From Streptomyces violaceoruber (GTDB lineage: Bacteria; Actinomycetota; Actinomycetes; Streptomycetales; Streptomycetaceae), in assembly GCF_033406955.1 (NCBI RefSeq), contig NZ_CP137734.1:7068001-7132000 (forward strand): DNA of 64,000 nucleotides, written 5' to 3'. A program made the translations under genes and the position numbers. Under the pieces are notes generated by a model. The model was not told where the DNA came from and searched no databases. It was given only the letters and a program-made list of their open reading frames with translations. Of the stretch, positions 1 to 8,298 are shown piece by piece (the first letter of the stretch is position 1; each line of letters begins with the position of its first letter).

Positions 1-153
1 GACTACGCGGCCTACGACGGCACCGACGACGTCCGGGGCACGTTCGCGGTCAACGCCTCCGGCAAGCCCGCGAACGGCACCTGGAAGCTCCGGGTGAGCG
101 ACAACTGGGTCAACGACACCGGCCACGTCGACGCCTGGTCGCTCCGGTTCTGA
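1..153 (+). CDS. C-terminal end of a P-domain protein, probably a secreted serine protease (5' end outside window)
   Basis: The reading frame is open from the first base and ends at a TGA at 151-153, giving 50 residues. The text NGTWKLRVSDNW followed by DAWSLRF matches the closing strands of the proprotein-convertase P domain (P/Homo B), a beta-sandwich usually attached to the C-terminus of subtilisin-like proteases in Streptomyces. The catalytic part lies outside the window, so the protease assignment is inference. The next gene, 60 bases on, encodes a secreted metalloprotease on the same strand. Confidence 0.75.
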   Translation, partial: DYAAYDGTDDVRGTFAVNASGKPANGTWKLRVSDNWVNDTGHVDAWSLRF

Positions 154-213
154 GCCGCCCGCTCTCCTCACCCCATCCCCCTTGCCCCACCCCCACACCC
201 GAAAGGACATGAC

Positions 214-777
214 ATGTCCGTGCTCAAGCGGGGAGCCGGAGCGCTCCTGGCCTCCCTCCTGCTGGCGGCCCTGCCCTTCACCGCCGAGGCGGCCGAGTCG
301 ACGGCCCCCGTCCCCGGCCCGCCCGCCGCGTCCGCCGGGGTCACGGCCGCCACCGAGGGCGTCTCGCTCACCGGCGACCGGGCCGGGTCTCCGGCGACGG
401 CGCGACCGGCGCAGCGGACCCCGGCGAAGCAGTCCGCGGGCGTCGCGCGGGCGAGCTGGTACTACCACATCACCGCCTCGTGCCGGGGCTACGAGAACGC
501 GATCGCCGCCGGCGCGGACTACTGGGGAGGCGGCGTCCAAACCGCCTCCGGCGGCACCCCCGTCTCCTGCACCAACGGCTACGTGGCGGGCTGCGGCATA
601 TCCAACGCCGTCGGCTGCAACTGGAACCACGGCGGTCGTATCGCGCTGTCCACCATGGTGCGCGACTTCGCCCTGCTCTCCGCGCACGAGTTCGGACACA
701 ACTGGTACGACCACAGTGCCGTGGGCTGCGCGAGCTGGAACAGCCCCTACGACGTCATGAAGACGCAGATGTGCTGA
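214..777 (+). CDS. Small secreted HEXXH zinc metalloprotease, snapalysin-like
   Basis: 187-residue preproprotein. Residues 1-27 form a signal peptide (MSVLKRG, hydrophobic core, cleavage near AEA). A Pro/Ala-rich stretch to about residue 78 looks like a propeptide. The mature part holds six cysteines, enough for three disulfides, and the zinc motif HEFGH at residues 158-162 with catalytic Glu159. In snapalysins and other metzincin-like enzymes a third ligand follows at position 11 of the motif; here position 11 is Ser, while Asp166 and His167 occupy positions 9 and 10, so the ligand geometry is unusual. A Met-turn-like DVM follows near residue 182. The role is presumably extracellular protein degradation. 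The ATG is preceded by GAAAGGA. Confidence 0.7.
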   Translation: MSVLKRGAGALLASLLLAALPFTAEAAESTAPVPGPPAASAGVTAATEGVSLTGDRAGSPATARPAQRTPAKQSAGVARASWYYHITASCRGYENAIAAGADYWGGGVQTASGGTPVSCTNGYVAGCGISNAVGCNWNHGGRIALSTMVRDFALLSAHEFGHNWYDHSAVGCASWNSPYDVMKTQMC

Positions 778-809
778 CGACCGGCGTCCGGGACCGGACC
801 GGCGTCACC

Positions 810-847
810 GCCGTGGCCGCCCGCGAGAACGCGCGGGCGGCCACGGC
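810..847. terminator. Strong bidirectional hairpin between convergent genes
   Basis: A perfect 16-bp inverted repeat (810-825 with 832-847) with a 6-base loop lies between the metalloprotease gene and the convergent regulator. No T-run follows, as is common in high-GC actinobacteria. Its position between two stop codons makes a shared terminator the simplest reading. Confidence 0.8.
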
Positions 848-857
848 CGGTCCGGGC

Positions 858-1841
858 TCACAGCCAGCCCGCGCGCTGGGCCTGCAGGGCCAACTGGAAG
901 CGGTTCGCGGCGCCGAGGCGGGCCATGAGGATCTGGAGCCGCCGGAACAGCGTGCGTCGGCTGATTCCCAGCTCGCGGGCGGCGGCCTCGTCGGTCGCGC
1001 CGCCGGCCAGAAGCCGCAGCAGCCGACGGTCGGCCGCCGGGAGCCCGGCGGGGCGGGCGGCGGGACCGTGCAGCGGGACGGCGTCGCGCCAGGTCTGTTC
1101 GAACAGCGCCGCCAGCGCGGAGAGCAGACCGCAGGGCTGCACCACCAGCATGGTGTTGTGCACGTCCGCGTCCTTGATCGACAACGACACCAGCGCGAAC
1201 GCCTCGTCGATGATCAGCAGCTTGACCGGCACCGACGGCAGCACCCTGGCCTGCTCACCCGCCTCGATACACGGTTCGATGACGTTCTCGAGCTGACCGG
1301 GCCGCTCCAGCGACTCGCGCGCGTAGACGACGCGCTGGGTCACCCCGCGGGCCAGCGTCGCGAGCGCGTCGTCCGTCGCGCCCGCCAGGTGGACGTAGGG
1401 CGGGGACTCGAACTGCCGGATCTGCTCCCGGGCACTGGCCCACGCGTGGCGCATGCGCGGACCGACGTCCTCCCCGGTGACGACCTCGACGAGGCCGTCG
1501 TTGTAGGCGGCGAGGCGCCGACGACGGAACGACTCGAACGCGCCCCCGACGGCGATGCGCGACTCCTCCAGCTCGGCCGCCCGATGCCGTGCGAGCACCT
1601 CCAGGCCCGCCGCGGGCGGCACCGGCGCCACGACGTCCGCGCCCCCGGCCGCCGCACTGGCCAGACCGGTGTCCGCCAGCGTGGTGTACGCCGCGGCGAG
1701 CCGGGCACCGCTCAGGCCGGTCGCCGCGCCGATCGCCTCCAGCGGGGTGGGGGACAGCTCCAGCAGGGCCAGGTAGACCCGGCAGGCCGTGGGGTCGAGC
1801 CCCAGTACGCGGAGGGACTCGCCGAGCTTCTCGTTCGCCAT
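858..1841 (-). CDS. TrmB/LuxR-type transcriptional regulator
   Basis: 327 residues from an ATG (MANEKLGESL). Residues about 1-70 form a TrmB-like winged helix (VYLALLELSPTPLEAIG, then ATGLSGARLAAAY). The middle carries a PLD-like/TrmB sensor region. The last 60 residues form a LuxR-type HTH (AARELGISRRTLFRRLQ). This two-HTH architecture recurs in Streptomyces, often linked to secreted hydrolases, although no ligand can be read here. It converges on the metalloprotease gene and diverges from the aminopeptidase gene, whose promoter it may control (inference). Start choice: ATG 1841 fits the HTH boundary; upstream reading frame has no better ribosome site. Confidence 0.75.
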   Translation of the reverse strand: MANEKLGESLRVLGLDPTACRVYLALLELSPTPLEAIGAATGLSGARLAAAYTTLADTGLASAAAGGADVVAPVPPAAGLEVLARHRAAELEESRIAVGGAFESFRRRRLAAYNDGLVEVVTGEDVGPRMRHAWASAREQIRQFESPPYVHLAGATDDALATLARGVTQRVVYARESLERPGQLENVIEPCIEAGEQARVLPSVPVKLLIIDEAFALVSLSIKDADVHNTMLVVQPCGLLSALAALFEQTWRDAVPLHGPAARPAGLPAADRRLLRLLAGGATDEAAARELGISRRTLFRRLQILMARLGAANRFQLALQAQRAGWL

Positions 1842-1964
1842 GAGGCGATTATCGGCCCGACCGGTCCCGTGGTGGCCGATCGGTGCCACTGGCACTCCTG
1901 AGCCCCGCGGCCCGCCGGGACGCGGTAGCGTCCGGCGGAAGTCCAGCGAAAGAAGGTGCACGAC

Positions 1965-3377
1965 GTGTCGAACCGTCGGAAGAACAGCCTGTACCCCACG
2001 CTCTCGGCGGAGCTGTCCGCACTGATGCGCACCGGCTGGGCGGACACGGAGCGGCACGACCTCGCGCCCGCCGAGCAGGCCCCGTACGCGGCCCTCCGCC
2101 GTGCCGCGCTCTCCGCACGGTTCCCCGGCGAACGGCTGGTGGTCCCCTCGGGGAACCTCAAGGTCCGCTCGAACGACGACACCTACCCCTTCCGGTCCTA
2201 CTCCGGCTACGTGCACATGACCGGAGACCAGGCCCGGGACGGAGCCCTGGTGCTCGAACCCCGCCCGGACGGCGGCCACGACGCCTACTGCTACCAACTG
2301 CCCCGGGACAGCCGCGACGACGACGAGTTCTGGACCGGCGCCCACGCCGAACTGTGGACCGGCCGGCGCCGCTCGCTGGCCGAGTCGGAGCGGGTGCTCG
2401 GCCTGCCGTGCCGCGACGTGCGCACGGCGGCCGCCGACCTGGCCGCCGTCAGCGAGGTGCGGACCCGGATCGTGCGCGGGATCGACCCCGCCCTGGAGGC
2501 GGCCGTCACCACCGACGAGGAGCGCGACGCCGAGCTGGAGGACGTGCTGAGCGACCTGCGCCTGGTCAAGGACGCCTGGGAACTCGGGGAGCTGCGCAAG
2601 GCGGTGGACTCCACGGTGCGGGGCTTCACCGACGTGGTGGGCGAGTTGTCCCGGGCCGTCGCCTCGTCGGAGCGGTGGCTGGAGGGCACCTTCTTCCGCC
2701 GGGCACGCCTGGAGGGCAACGCGGTGGGCTACGGCACGATCTGCGCCGCAGGCGAGCACGCCACGATCATGCACTGGACGGACAACGACGGCCCGGTCCG
2801 CCCGGGAGACCTGCTGCTCCTGGACGCCGGTGTGGAGACGCGCTCCCTCTACACCGCCGACGTCACCCGCACCCTGCCGATCAGCGGCACCTTCACGCCG
2901 CTCCAGCGCGAGGTGTACGACGCGGTGTACGAGGCCCAGGAGGCCGGGATCGCCACGGTCAAGCCGGGCGCCGCGTACCGCGACTTCCACGAGGCCGCCC
3001 AGCGCCACCTGGCGGCACGGTTGGTGGAGTGGGGCTTCATCGAGGGCCCCGCCGAGCGGGCGTACGAACTGGGTCTGCAGCGCCGCTTCACCATGGCCGG
3101 CACCGGTCACATGCTGGGCCTGGACGTCCACGACTGCGCGCGGGCCCGCACGGAGGAGTACGTCGAGGGCGTGCTGGAGCCGGGCATGTGCCTGACCGTC
3201 GAACCGGGCCTGTACTTCCAGGCGGACGACCTGACCGTGCCCGAGGAGTGGCGGGGGATCGGCGTCCGGATCGAGGACGACCTCGTCGTCACCGAGGACG
3301 GCCACGAGAATCTGTCCGCGGGCCTGCCCCGCAGCGCCGACGAGGTCGAGGCCTGGATGGCCCGCTTCGCGGGCTGA
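1965..3377 (+). CDS. pepP: Xaa-Pro aminopeptidase (aminopeptidase P, M24B)
   Basis: 470 residues, normal for bacterial aminopeptidase P. It removes N-terminal residues preceding proline. The N-terminal creatinase/prolidase-like domain spans about 1-190 and the pita-bread catalytic domain follows. All five dimetal ligands are visible in order: Asp in LLLLDAGVE, Asp in TADVTRTLP, His in GTGHMLGLDVHD, Glu in TVEPGLYF and Glu in RIEDDLVVT. GTG 1965 was chosen because AGAAGG at 1951-1956 lies 8 bases before it; an in-frame GTG at 1956 would overlap that site. No signal peptide, so cytosolic. Confidence 0.9.
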   Translation: MSNRRKNSLYPTLSAELSALMRTGWADTERHDLAPAEQAPYAALRRAALSARFPGERLVVPSGNLKVRSNDDTYPFRSYSGYVHMTGDQARDGALVLEPRPDGGHDAYCYQLPRDSRDDDEFWTGAHAELWTGRRRSLAESERVLGLPCRDVRTAAADLAAVSEVRTRIVRGIDPALEAAVTTDEERDAELEDVLSDLRLVKDAWELGELRKAVDSTVRGFTDVVGELSRAVASSERWLEGTFFRRARLEGNAVGYGTICAAGEHATIMHWTDNDGPVRPGDLLLLDAGVETRSLYTADVTRTLPISGTFTPLQREVYDAVYEAQEAGIATVKPGAAYRDFHEAAQRHLAARLVEWGFIEGPAERAYELGLQRRFTMAGTGHMLGLDVHDCARARTEEYVEGVLEPGMCLTVEPGLYFQADDLTVPEEWRGIGVRIEDDLVVTEDGHENLSAGLPRSADEVEAWMARFAG

Positions 3378-3384
3378 GCCCGCG
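3368..3384. terminator. Short hairpin around the pepP stop codon
   Basis: A 7-bp perfect stem (CGCGGGC / GCCCGCG) holds the TGA stop of the aminopeptidase gene in its 3-base loop. It sits between convergent genes, so it may act as a weak shared terminator; the stem is short. Confidence 0.35.
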
Positions 3385-3409
3385 GACGGACTCCCGGACC
3401 TCGAGGACC

Positions 3410-6139
3410 TCAAGGAGGACCGGCGTTCTTCTCCGTGCGCAGGAGGTCGCGCCGGGAGAGGGCGCCGGTCTTCCGTATGGCTCGGGCGACATGCTGCTCC
3501 ACCGTCCGCGGCGAGAGGTGCAGCACCACCGCGATCTCACGGTTCATCAGTCCGCGGGCCGCCAGCTCCGCCACCTCCCGCTCCCGGGGGGAGAGCCGGT
3601 CGTCGAACGCGGGACGGCCCGGGCGGCGGGCCTGCGGGGGCTGGTGCGAGCGCAGCAGGGTACGGGCCCGGGCGGCGTCGTAGACCGCGCCGAGTTCCGT
3701 GTACTGCTCGACACAGCGCCGCAACGACGCGACGGCCTGGGCCCGCCCGCCGTCCGCACCGGCGGCACCGTCCGAACGGTCCCCGGCCGCCCCGGAGGTT
3801 CCCGCTCCGCCGGTGAGTGAGCAGCGTGCCGCGCCCTCCGTCGTCAGGGCCCAGGCGTAGGGACGGGGCAGCTCCCGGTAGGCCGCCGCGGCCTTCCGGT
3901 ACGACCCGGCCGCCTCCCGGTGGCGGCCCTCGCACTCCTCCAGCGCGGCCCGGCTCCACACGACGGCCGCCCGGGCGGACGGCGCGTCCTGCCCCTGAAG
4001 TCCCTGGACGAACTCCGCGGCCATCCGGCGGGCGGCCGCCACGTCCCCCGCCCGGGCCACCGCCTCCACCGCCCAGGGGGCAAGCTCCGCGGCCCACGCC
4101 CAGATGCCCTTGTCCGACACGGCCGTCCAGGCCGCCCCGGCCTGCTCCGCCGCGGCCGGCGAATCGCCGCGGACCAGGGCGAGCCGGATCAGCGTCCCCG
4201 CCGTGGCCGCGGCCAGCGGCATCCGCGTGCACTCCGGCGCGGGCGCCCCGAGGGCGGTCAGCCAGTGCACGGCCTCGGTCCAGTCCCCCTGGGCGAAGGC
4301 CAGCATGCCCCGCACCAGGTGGGCGTCCGCCGCCACCACGGGCATGTCGGCGGTCTCGGCGACGAACCGCTCGCACCGCTCACCCAGCCCCGCCCACCGC
4401 CCGGACCACCAGTCCAGCAGCAGGCGGGTGCCCTGCGCCGTCTGCTCGGTGTACGAGGCTCCGATACGGGCCGAGAGGTCGAGCCCCGCCGACAGCAGTT
4501 CCTCGCCCCACTGGTACGACCCCCGCCACAGCGCGGCGTCCGCGGCGTTGCACAGGCCCCGCGCCGCGTGCTCCCGGCAGCCCGCCGGCGCACCCTCGAC
4601 GGGCAGCGCCGCCACCAGCTCCCGGGCCCGCGGGTCACCGCAGGCCACGGCCAACGAGGCGTGGTTGGCGGCGACGGCGGCCCGCGCCACCTCGCTGTCA
4701 CCGGCGTGGGCGAGCCCGGCGGCCCGGCGCAGCCACTCCCGGTGCCCCGCCAGCGTCCCCGTCGGCCACTCCGGCATGGCCAGCGCCACCATCGCCCGGG
4801 AGGTGAGCGCCGGACGCACCTCGCCCAGCTCCTCGACCGCCGACTCCAGCTCGCGCATCCCGGCGGCCAGGTCCCCGACCTGATTCGCCAGCATCAGGCC
4901 GAGGTCCAGCCGCAGTTGTCCCCGGACGTCCACCGGCAGACCGGGATCGCGGACGGCCTGGGTGAGCACCTCCACCGTCCGGTCCGAGCGCAGCCCGACC
5001 ACCGCGCTGCGGGCCAGCAGCGGCGCCAGCCGGGCCCGGAACCGCGCCGGGACCTCCGGCACCGCCAGCGTCCGCTCCAGGAGCCCGATCGCCTCCTCGT
5101 GGTGGCCCTGCGCCACCGCGGCCAGCGCGGCCTTCTCCACCGCCCTGAGCCAGCCCTTGCGCCGGCCGGCGGCCCCCCGGTGCCGGGCCACCTCCGACCA
5201 CGGCACCGGCCGGCGGCGGGCGAGCACCCGCGCCGCCCGCCCGTGCAACTCCTCGCGCACCGGCCCGGGCACCCGCTCGCGCACGGCGGTCGCGGCGAGC
5301 GGCACGGCGAAGCCGTAGCGTCCCTGCGACACCTCCGACAGCGCCGCGCGGGCCAGGGCCGCGAGCAGCGCCGCAGGGCCGCGCGCCGGGTCCGTCCCGG
5401 CCACGGACAGCAGTTCGTCCCGGGCGGCCGCCTCGCCCAGCACCGCGGCCGCCCACACGACGGGCCGGTCCGCGGGGGCCAGCGCGTCCGTACGGCTCAG
5501 CACCAGTTCGGCCAGCCGCACCGGAACGCCGGCCGCGTCCACGTCGGCGGCCGTGCACCGGGAACCCGGGCCCGCGCGCAGCACGCCGAGCAGGTCGGCC
5601 ACCACCTGCGGCACCCCGCCGGAGCACGCGTGCAGCCGGGCGACCGCCTCGGGCGTCGCCCGTTCGCCCAGGGCCTCCGAGGCGGCCCGCCGCACCCGGT
5701 CCACGCTCCAGACGCGCAGCCGGTGCCGGAAGACCGCGAGAGCCGGAGGATAGGAAACGGCCGGGACGCCCAGCGGCAGACCGCAGGTGCCCAACTCCTC
5801 GGGGCGGTAGGCGAGTACGGCCGCCAGCCCCTCCCACGGCCGCTCCAGGACCCCGCGCAGCCACTCCCTCTCCTCGGGTGCCGCCCGGTGCACGTCGTCC
5901 ACCAGCAGAAGGGCGGCGCCCCCGCCCGTCTCCGGCCGCTCCTGCGCCGTACCGCACCGCCACAGGACCCGACGGGCCGCGGCCGCCTCCGGCAGGCCGC
6001 TCAGCCGGTGCAGCGCACGACTCTTGCCCAGGCCCGCCGGGCCCTCCACGAGGACGAGGACCGAGCCGCTTCCGCCGAGCGCCAGACGCAGGGGAGCCAG
6101 CCAGGGGGACCGTTGCACAGCGGCCATGTCGTCGACCAT
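3410..6139 (-). CDS. Large ATP-binding LuxR-family regulator (LAL/MalT type)
   Basis: 909 residues. An N-terminal STAND-type ATPase has Walker A GPAGLGKS at residues 33-40 and Walker B LLLVDDVH near 77-84. A long helical, TPR-like middle follows. The C-terminus is a LuxR HTH (LSPREREVAELAARGL, then NREIAVVLHLSPRTVEQHV). LAL proteins are pathway activators that switch on inducer and ATP binding. ATG 6139 was chosen because GGAGGAAAGCG sits directly upstream; the frame itself remains open to about 6928 but without another good ribosome site. The gene follows a GHKL-like gene on the same strand with a 119-base gap containing a 9-bp tandem repeat. No adjacent biosynthetic cluster reveals its target. 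Confidence 0.85.
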   Translation of the reverse strand: MVDDMAAVQRSPWLAPLRLALGGSGSVLVLVEGPAGLGKSRALHRLSGLPEAAAARRVLWRCGTAQERPETGGGAALLLVDDVHRAAPEEREWLRGVLERPWEGLAAVLAYRPEELGTCGLPLGVPAVSYPPALAVFRHRLRVWSVDRVRRAASEALGERATPEAVARLHACSGGVPQVVADLLGVLRAGPGSRCTAADVDAAGVPVRLAELVLSRTDALAPADRPVVWAAAVLGEAAARDELLSVAGTDPARGPAALLAALARAALSEVSQGRYGFAVPLAATAVRERVPGPVREELHGRAARVLARRRPVPWSEVARHRGAAGRRKGWLRAVEKAALAAVAQGHHEEAIGLLERTLAVPEVPARFRARLAPLLARSAVVGLRSDRTVEVLTQAVRDPGLPVDVRGQLRLDLGLMLANQVGDLAAGMRELESAVEELGEVRPALTSRAMVALAMPEWPTGTLAGHREWLRRAAGLAHAGDSEVARAAVAANHASLAVACGDPRARELVAALPVEGAPAGCREHAARGLCNAADAALWRGSYQWGEELLSAGLDLSARIGASYTEQTAQGTRLLLDWWSGRWAGLGERCERFVAETADMPVVAADAHLVRGMLAFAQGDWTEAVHWLTALGAPAPECTRMPLAAATAGTLIRLALVRGDSPAAAEQAGAAWTAVSDKGIWAWAAELAPWAVEAVARAGDVAAARRMAAEFVQGLQGQDAPSARAAVVWSRAALEECEGRHREAAGSYRKAAAAYRELPRPYAWALTTEGAARCSLTGGAGTSGAAGDRSDGAAGADGGRAQAVASLRRCVEQYTELGAVYDAARARTLLRSHQPPQARRPGRPAFDDRLSPREREVAELAARGLMNREIAVVLHLSPRTVEQHVARAIRKTGALSRRDLLRTEKNAGPP

Positions 6140-6150
6140 CGCTTTCCTCC

Positions 6151-6219
6151 GGCCCGTTCGGCCCGTTCGGCCCGTTCGCCCCGTTCGGCCCCTTCGGCCC
6201 GTTCGCCCCGTCCGGCCCG
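6151..6219. repeat. 9-bp tandem repeat in the leader of the LAL regulator
   Basis: Seven complete copies and one partial copy of GGCCCGTTC (plus-strand form), several with one substitution, lie immediately upstream of the ribosome-binding site of the LuxR regulator starting at 6139. Because the period is a multiple of three and the regulator frame is open here, copy changes would not alter frame but would alter leader length and structure. Confidence 0.85.
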
Positions 6220-6258
6220 AGGACGCGCCGCCCCGCCCCGCCGGGCCGGGCGGGCGTC

Positions 6259-6840
6259 CTAGGCGAACGGGACGTTCTCCTGCCCCATCCTCAGCACGCG
6301 GGTTCCCGCCCGGGCAAGGGCGGCCCCCGCAGGCTCCACGACCCAGCGCGTGCTCCCCAGGCGTTCCACGTCCGACGGGCGGCCCGGGAACGCCCCGGCG
6401 GGCAGGGTGACGACGGCCCAGCAGCGGGGGCCCGCCGGGGTGTGCTCGGTGCCGTGCGCCGTGCAGTGGGCGCCGACGAGCGCGAGGGCCCAGCCGTCCT
6501 CGCCGTGCGGGCCGGGAGGCTCGGCCCGCACGCGGGCCGAGGGCGGGGCGCCGTCGAGCAGTTCGAGCACGTCGACGATGACCTGGTCGCCCTCCACGTC
6601 GACGCCCACCGCGAGCCGCCCGGCCGGCCCCCCGGCGGCCCGCCGTACCGCGCGGACGAGCAGCTCGCCGCAGACCACGGTGAGTGACCAGCTGGAGTCC
6701 TCGTCCAGGCCGAGGCCCCAGCCGAGCAGCGTCGTACGGACACGGCGGCGTCCCTCGCGCACGGCCGCGGGCACGGCGGGAAGGAGGAAGGACGCCGTCC
6801 GCGACGCCGTGGGACACGGATCGAAGACCGAGTTGGCCAA
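6259..6840 (-). CDS. Degenerate GHKL (anti-sigma-like) ATPase-fold protein
   Basis: 193 residues from TTG 6840, chosen because CAGGAG stands 6-7 bases upstream; an in-frame GTG about 40 bases further upstream is possible. The layout resembles the short HATPase proteins abundant in Streptomyces: VCGELLVRAVRR sits where the N-box (typically ELVxNAVRH) is expected and GWALALVGAHC where the glycine box is expected. The Mg-binding Asn of the N-box is replaced by Arg, so ATP binding is doubtful. It is upstream of, and co-oriented with, the LAL regulator, suggesting a common regulatory unit (inference). Confidence 0.55.
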   Translation of the reverse strand: MANSVFDPCPTASRTASFLLPAVPAAVREGRRRVRTTLLGWGLGLDEDSSWSLTVVCGELLVRAVRRAAGGPAGRLAVGVDVEGDQVIVDVLELLDGAPPSARVRAEPPGPHGEDGWALALVGAHCTAHGTEHTPAGPRCWAVVTLPAGAFPGRPSDVERLGSTRWVVEPAGAALARAGTRVLRMGQENVPFA

Positions 6841-7100
6841 GGCAGGCTCCTGGTGCGAAGTGCGGCGGGAAACGGGCACGCGCCAAGGCGCGGCCGGCCG
6901 ATGACGGCAACCTAGGGACCGCGGCCACCGCGCGTACATACGGGCCCGGGCGCTACGGATACGTAAGAAAAGCCCTCCGCAGGGCGCGGGCCCGGGCCGG
7001 TCTCGCCGACGGTCACCCGCGGTCACTATGCTCACTCCAGGTCCGGGGGAAGCCTCCCCGCGGGGACGGGCAGGGCTGAAGAGACGGGTGGCCGGCACAA

Positions 7101-7856
7101 GTGTTGAGAGAGGTCCTCGCGACCCGCTACATCACGCCGTTGCGTGAGGGCGGTTCGCTGCCGGGACTCGTCGAGGCCGACGACCTCGGCACGTACGTCC
7201 TGAAGTTCACCGGCGCGGGTCAGGGCCGCAAGACGCTGGTCGCCGAGGTGGTCTGCGGCGAACTCGCCCGCCGGCTGGGTTTCCGGGTGCCGCGACTGGT
7301 GACCGTCGACGTCGACCCGGTGCTCGGGCTCGGTGAGCCCGACCAGCAGGTGCAGGAACTGCTCAAGTCCAGCGGCGGCACCAACCTGGGCATGGGCTTC
7401 CTCTCCGGCGCGCTCGGCTTCGACCCGCTCGCCTTTGAGGTGAGCGCGGCGGAGGCCGGACGGATCGTCTGGTTCGACGCGCTGGTCAACAACGTCGACC
7501 GCTCCTGGCGCAACCCCAACCTGCTGCGCCTGCGCGGCGAGACGTGGCTCATCGACCACGGCGCCACCATGATCTGGCACCACAACTGGCCCGGCGCAGA
7601 GACATCCGCCGCCCGCCCCTACGACGCCGCCGACCACGCCCTCGCGCGCTTCGCGCCGGACGTCGGCTCGGCCGCCGCCGCGCTCGCACCGCTGGTCACC
7701 GAGGAACTCCTCGCCGAGGTCACCGCCGAGATCCCGGACGTCTGGCTGCGGGACGAACCCGGCTTCGCCACACCCGACGACCTGCGCCGCGCCTACGCCG
7801 GGCCGCTGCTCGCCCGGGCCGCCACGATCCACGAACGCGTCAAGGGGGTGCGGTGA
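7101..7856 (+). CDS. HipA-family kinase-like protein
   Basis: 251 residues from GTG 7101. The catalytic loop NNVDRSWRNPNLL carries the Asp and Asn pair of HipA/PI3K-like kinases and LIDHGATM resembles the metal-binding D-x-G segment. An N-terminal Lys in YVLKFTGAGQGRK could bind ATP phosphate. Full HipA toxins are about 440 residues and carry an extra N-terminal subdomain missing here. The following gene (DUF3037) starts inside the stop codon, so the two are translationally coupled. This HipA-like/DUF3037 pair recurs in bacteria; whether it works as toxin and partner is not shown by the sequence. Confidence 0.7.
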   Translation: MLREVLATRYITPLREGGSLPGLVEADDLGTYVLKFTGAGQGRKTLVAEVVCGELARRLGFRVPRLVTVDVDPVLGLGEPDQQVQELLKSSGGTNLGMGFLSGALGFDPLAFEVSAAEAGRIVWFDALVNNVDRSWRNPNLLRLRGETWLIDHGATMIWHHNWPGAETSAARPYDAADHALARFAPDVGSAAAALAPLVTEELLAEVTAEIPDVWLRDEPGFATPDDLRRAYAGPLLARAATIHERVKGVR

Positions 7857-8236
7857 GCGACCGCCACGTATTCGAGTACGCGCTGCTGCGCGTCGTGCCG
7901 CGCGTCGAGCGCGGGGAGTGCGTCAACGCCGGCGTACTCGTCTACTGCCGTGCCAGGTCCTACGTCGGTGCCCGCACCCACCTCGACGAGGACCGGCTGC
8001 TGGCCCTCGACCCGCGGGTGGACCTGCCCGGGGTGCGCGCGGCGCTGCGCGCCGTGGAGGGCGTGTGCGCCGGAGGGGACGCGGCGGGCCAGGCGGCCGA
8101 GGACGATCCCGGCCGCCGGTTCCGCTGGCTGATCGCACCCCGGTCGACCGTCGTCCAGCCGGGCCCCGTCCACACCGGCCTCACGGCCGACCCGGCGGCC
8201 GAGACGGAACGGCTTCTCGAGCTGCTGGTGCGGTAG
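7853..8236 (+). CDS. DUF3037 protein, partner of the HipA-like kinase
   Basis: 127 residues from a GTG that overlaps the TGA of the kinase gene (GTGA). The opening VFEYALLRVVPRVERGE with NAGVLVYCR is characteristic of DUF3037, small proteins of unknown function usually found beside HipA-like kinases. No transmembrane segment or catalytic motif is visible. It may be a substrate, a regulator or an antidote for the kinase; none of these can be decided here. Confidence 0.75.
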   Translation: MSDRHVFEYALLRVVPRVERGECVNAGVLVYCRARSYVGARTHLDEDRLLALDPRVDLPGVRAALRAVEGVCAGGDAAGQAAEDDPGRRFRWLIAPRSTVVQPGPVHTGLTADPAAETERLLELLVR

Positions 8237-8259
8237 GGGCGGGGCCCGCCCGGACGTTT

Positions 8260-8287
8260 CGGCACGCGCTGTCCGGCACGCGCTGTC
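8260..8287. repeat. 14-bp direct tandem repeat between convergent genes
   Basis: Two identical adjacent copies of CGGCACGCGCTGTC lie between the DUF3037 stop and the stop of the convergent secreted protein gene. No function is apparent. Confidence 0.8.
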
Positions 8288-8298
8288 CGGTCCGTGCG

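Noticed and set aside
3410..6139. Biosynthetic cluster around the LAL regulator
   Set aside because: Neighbouring genes are an aminopeptidase, a GHKL-like protein and a HipA-like pair; no biosynthetic enzymes are adjacent.
6140..6928. Extension of the LAL regulator to a 1172-residue protein
   Set aside because: The extra part overlaps the GHKL-like gene and consists of Arg/Gly-rich shadow text; a strong ribosome site precedes ATG 6139.
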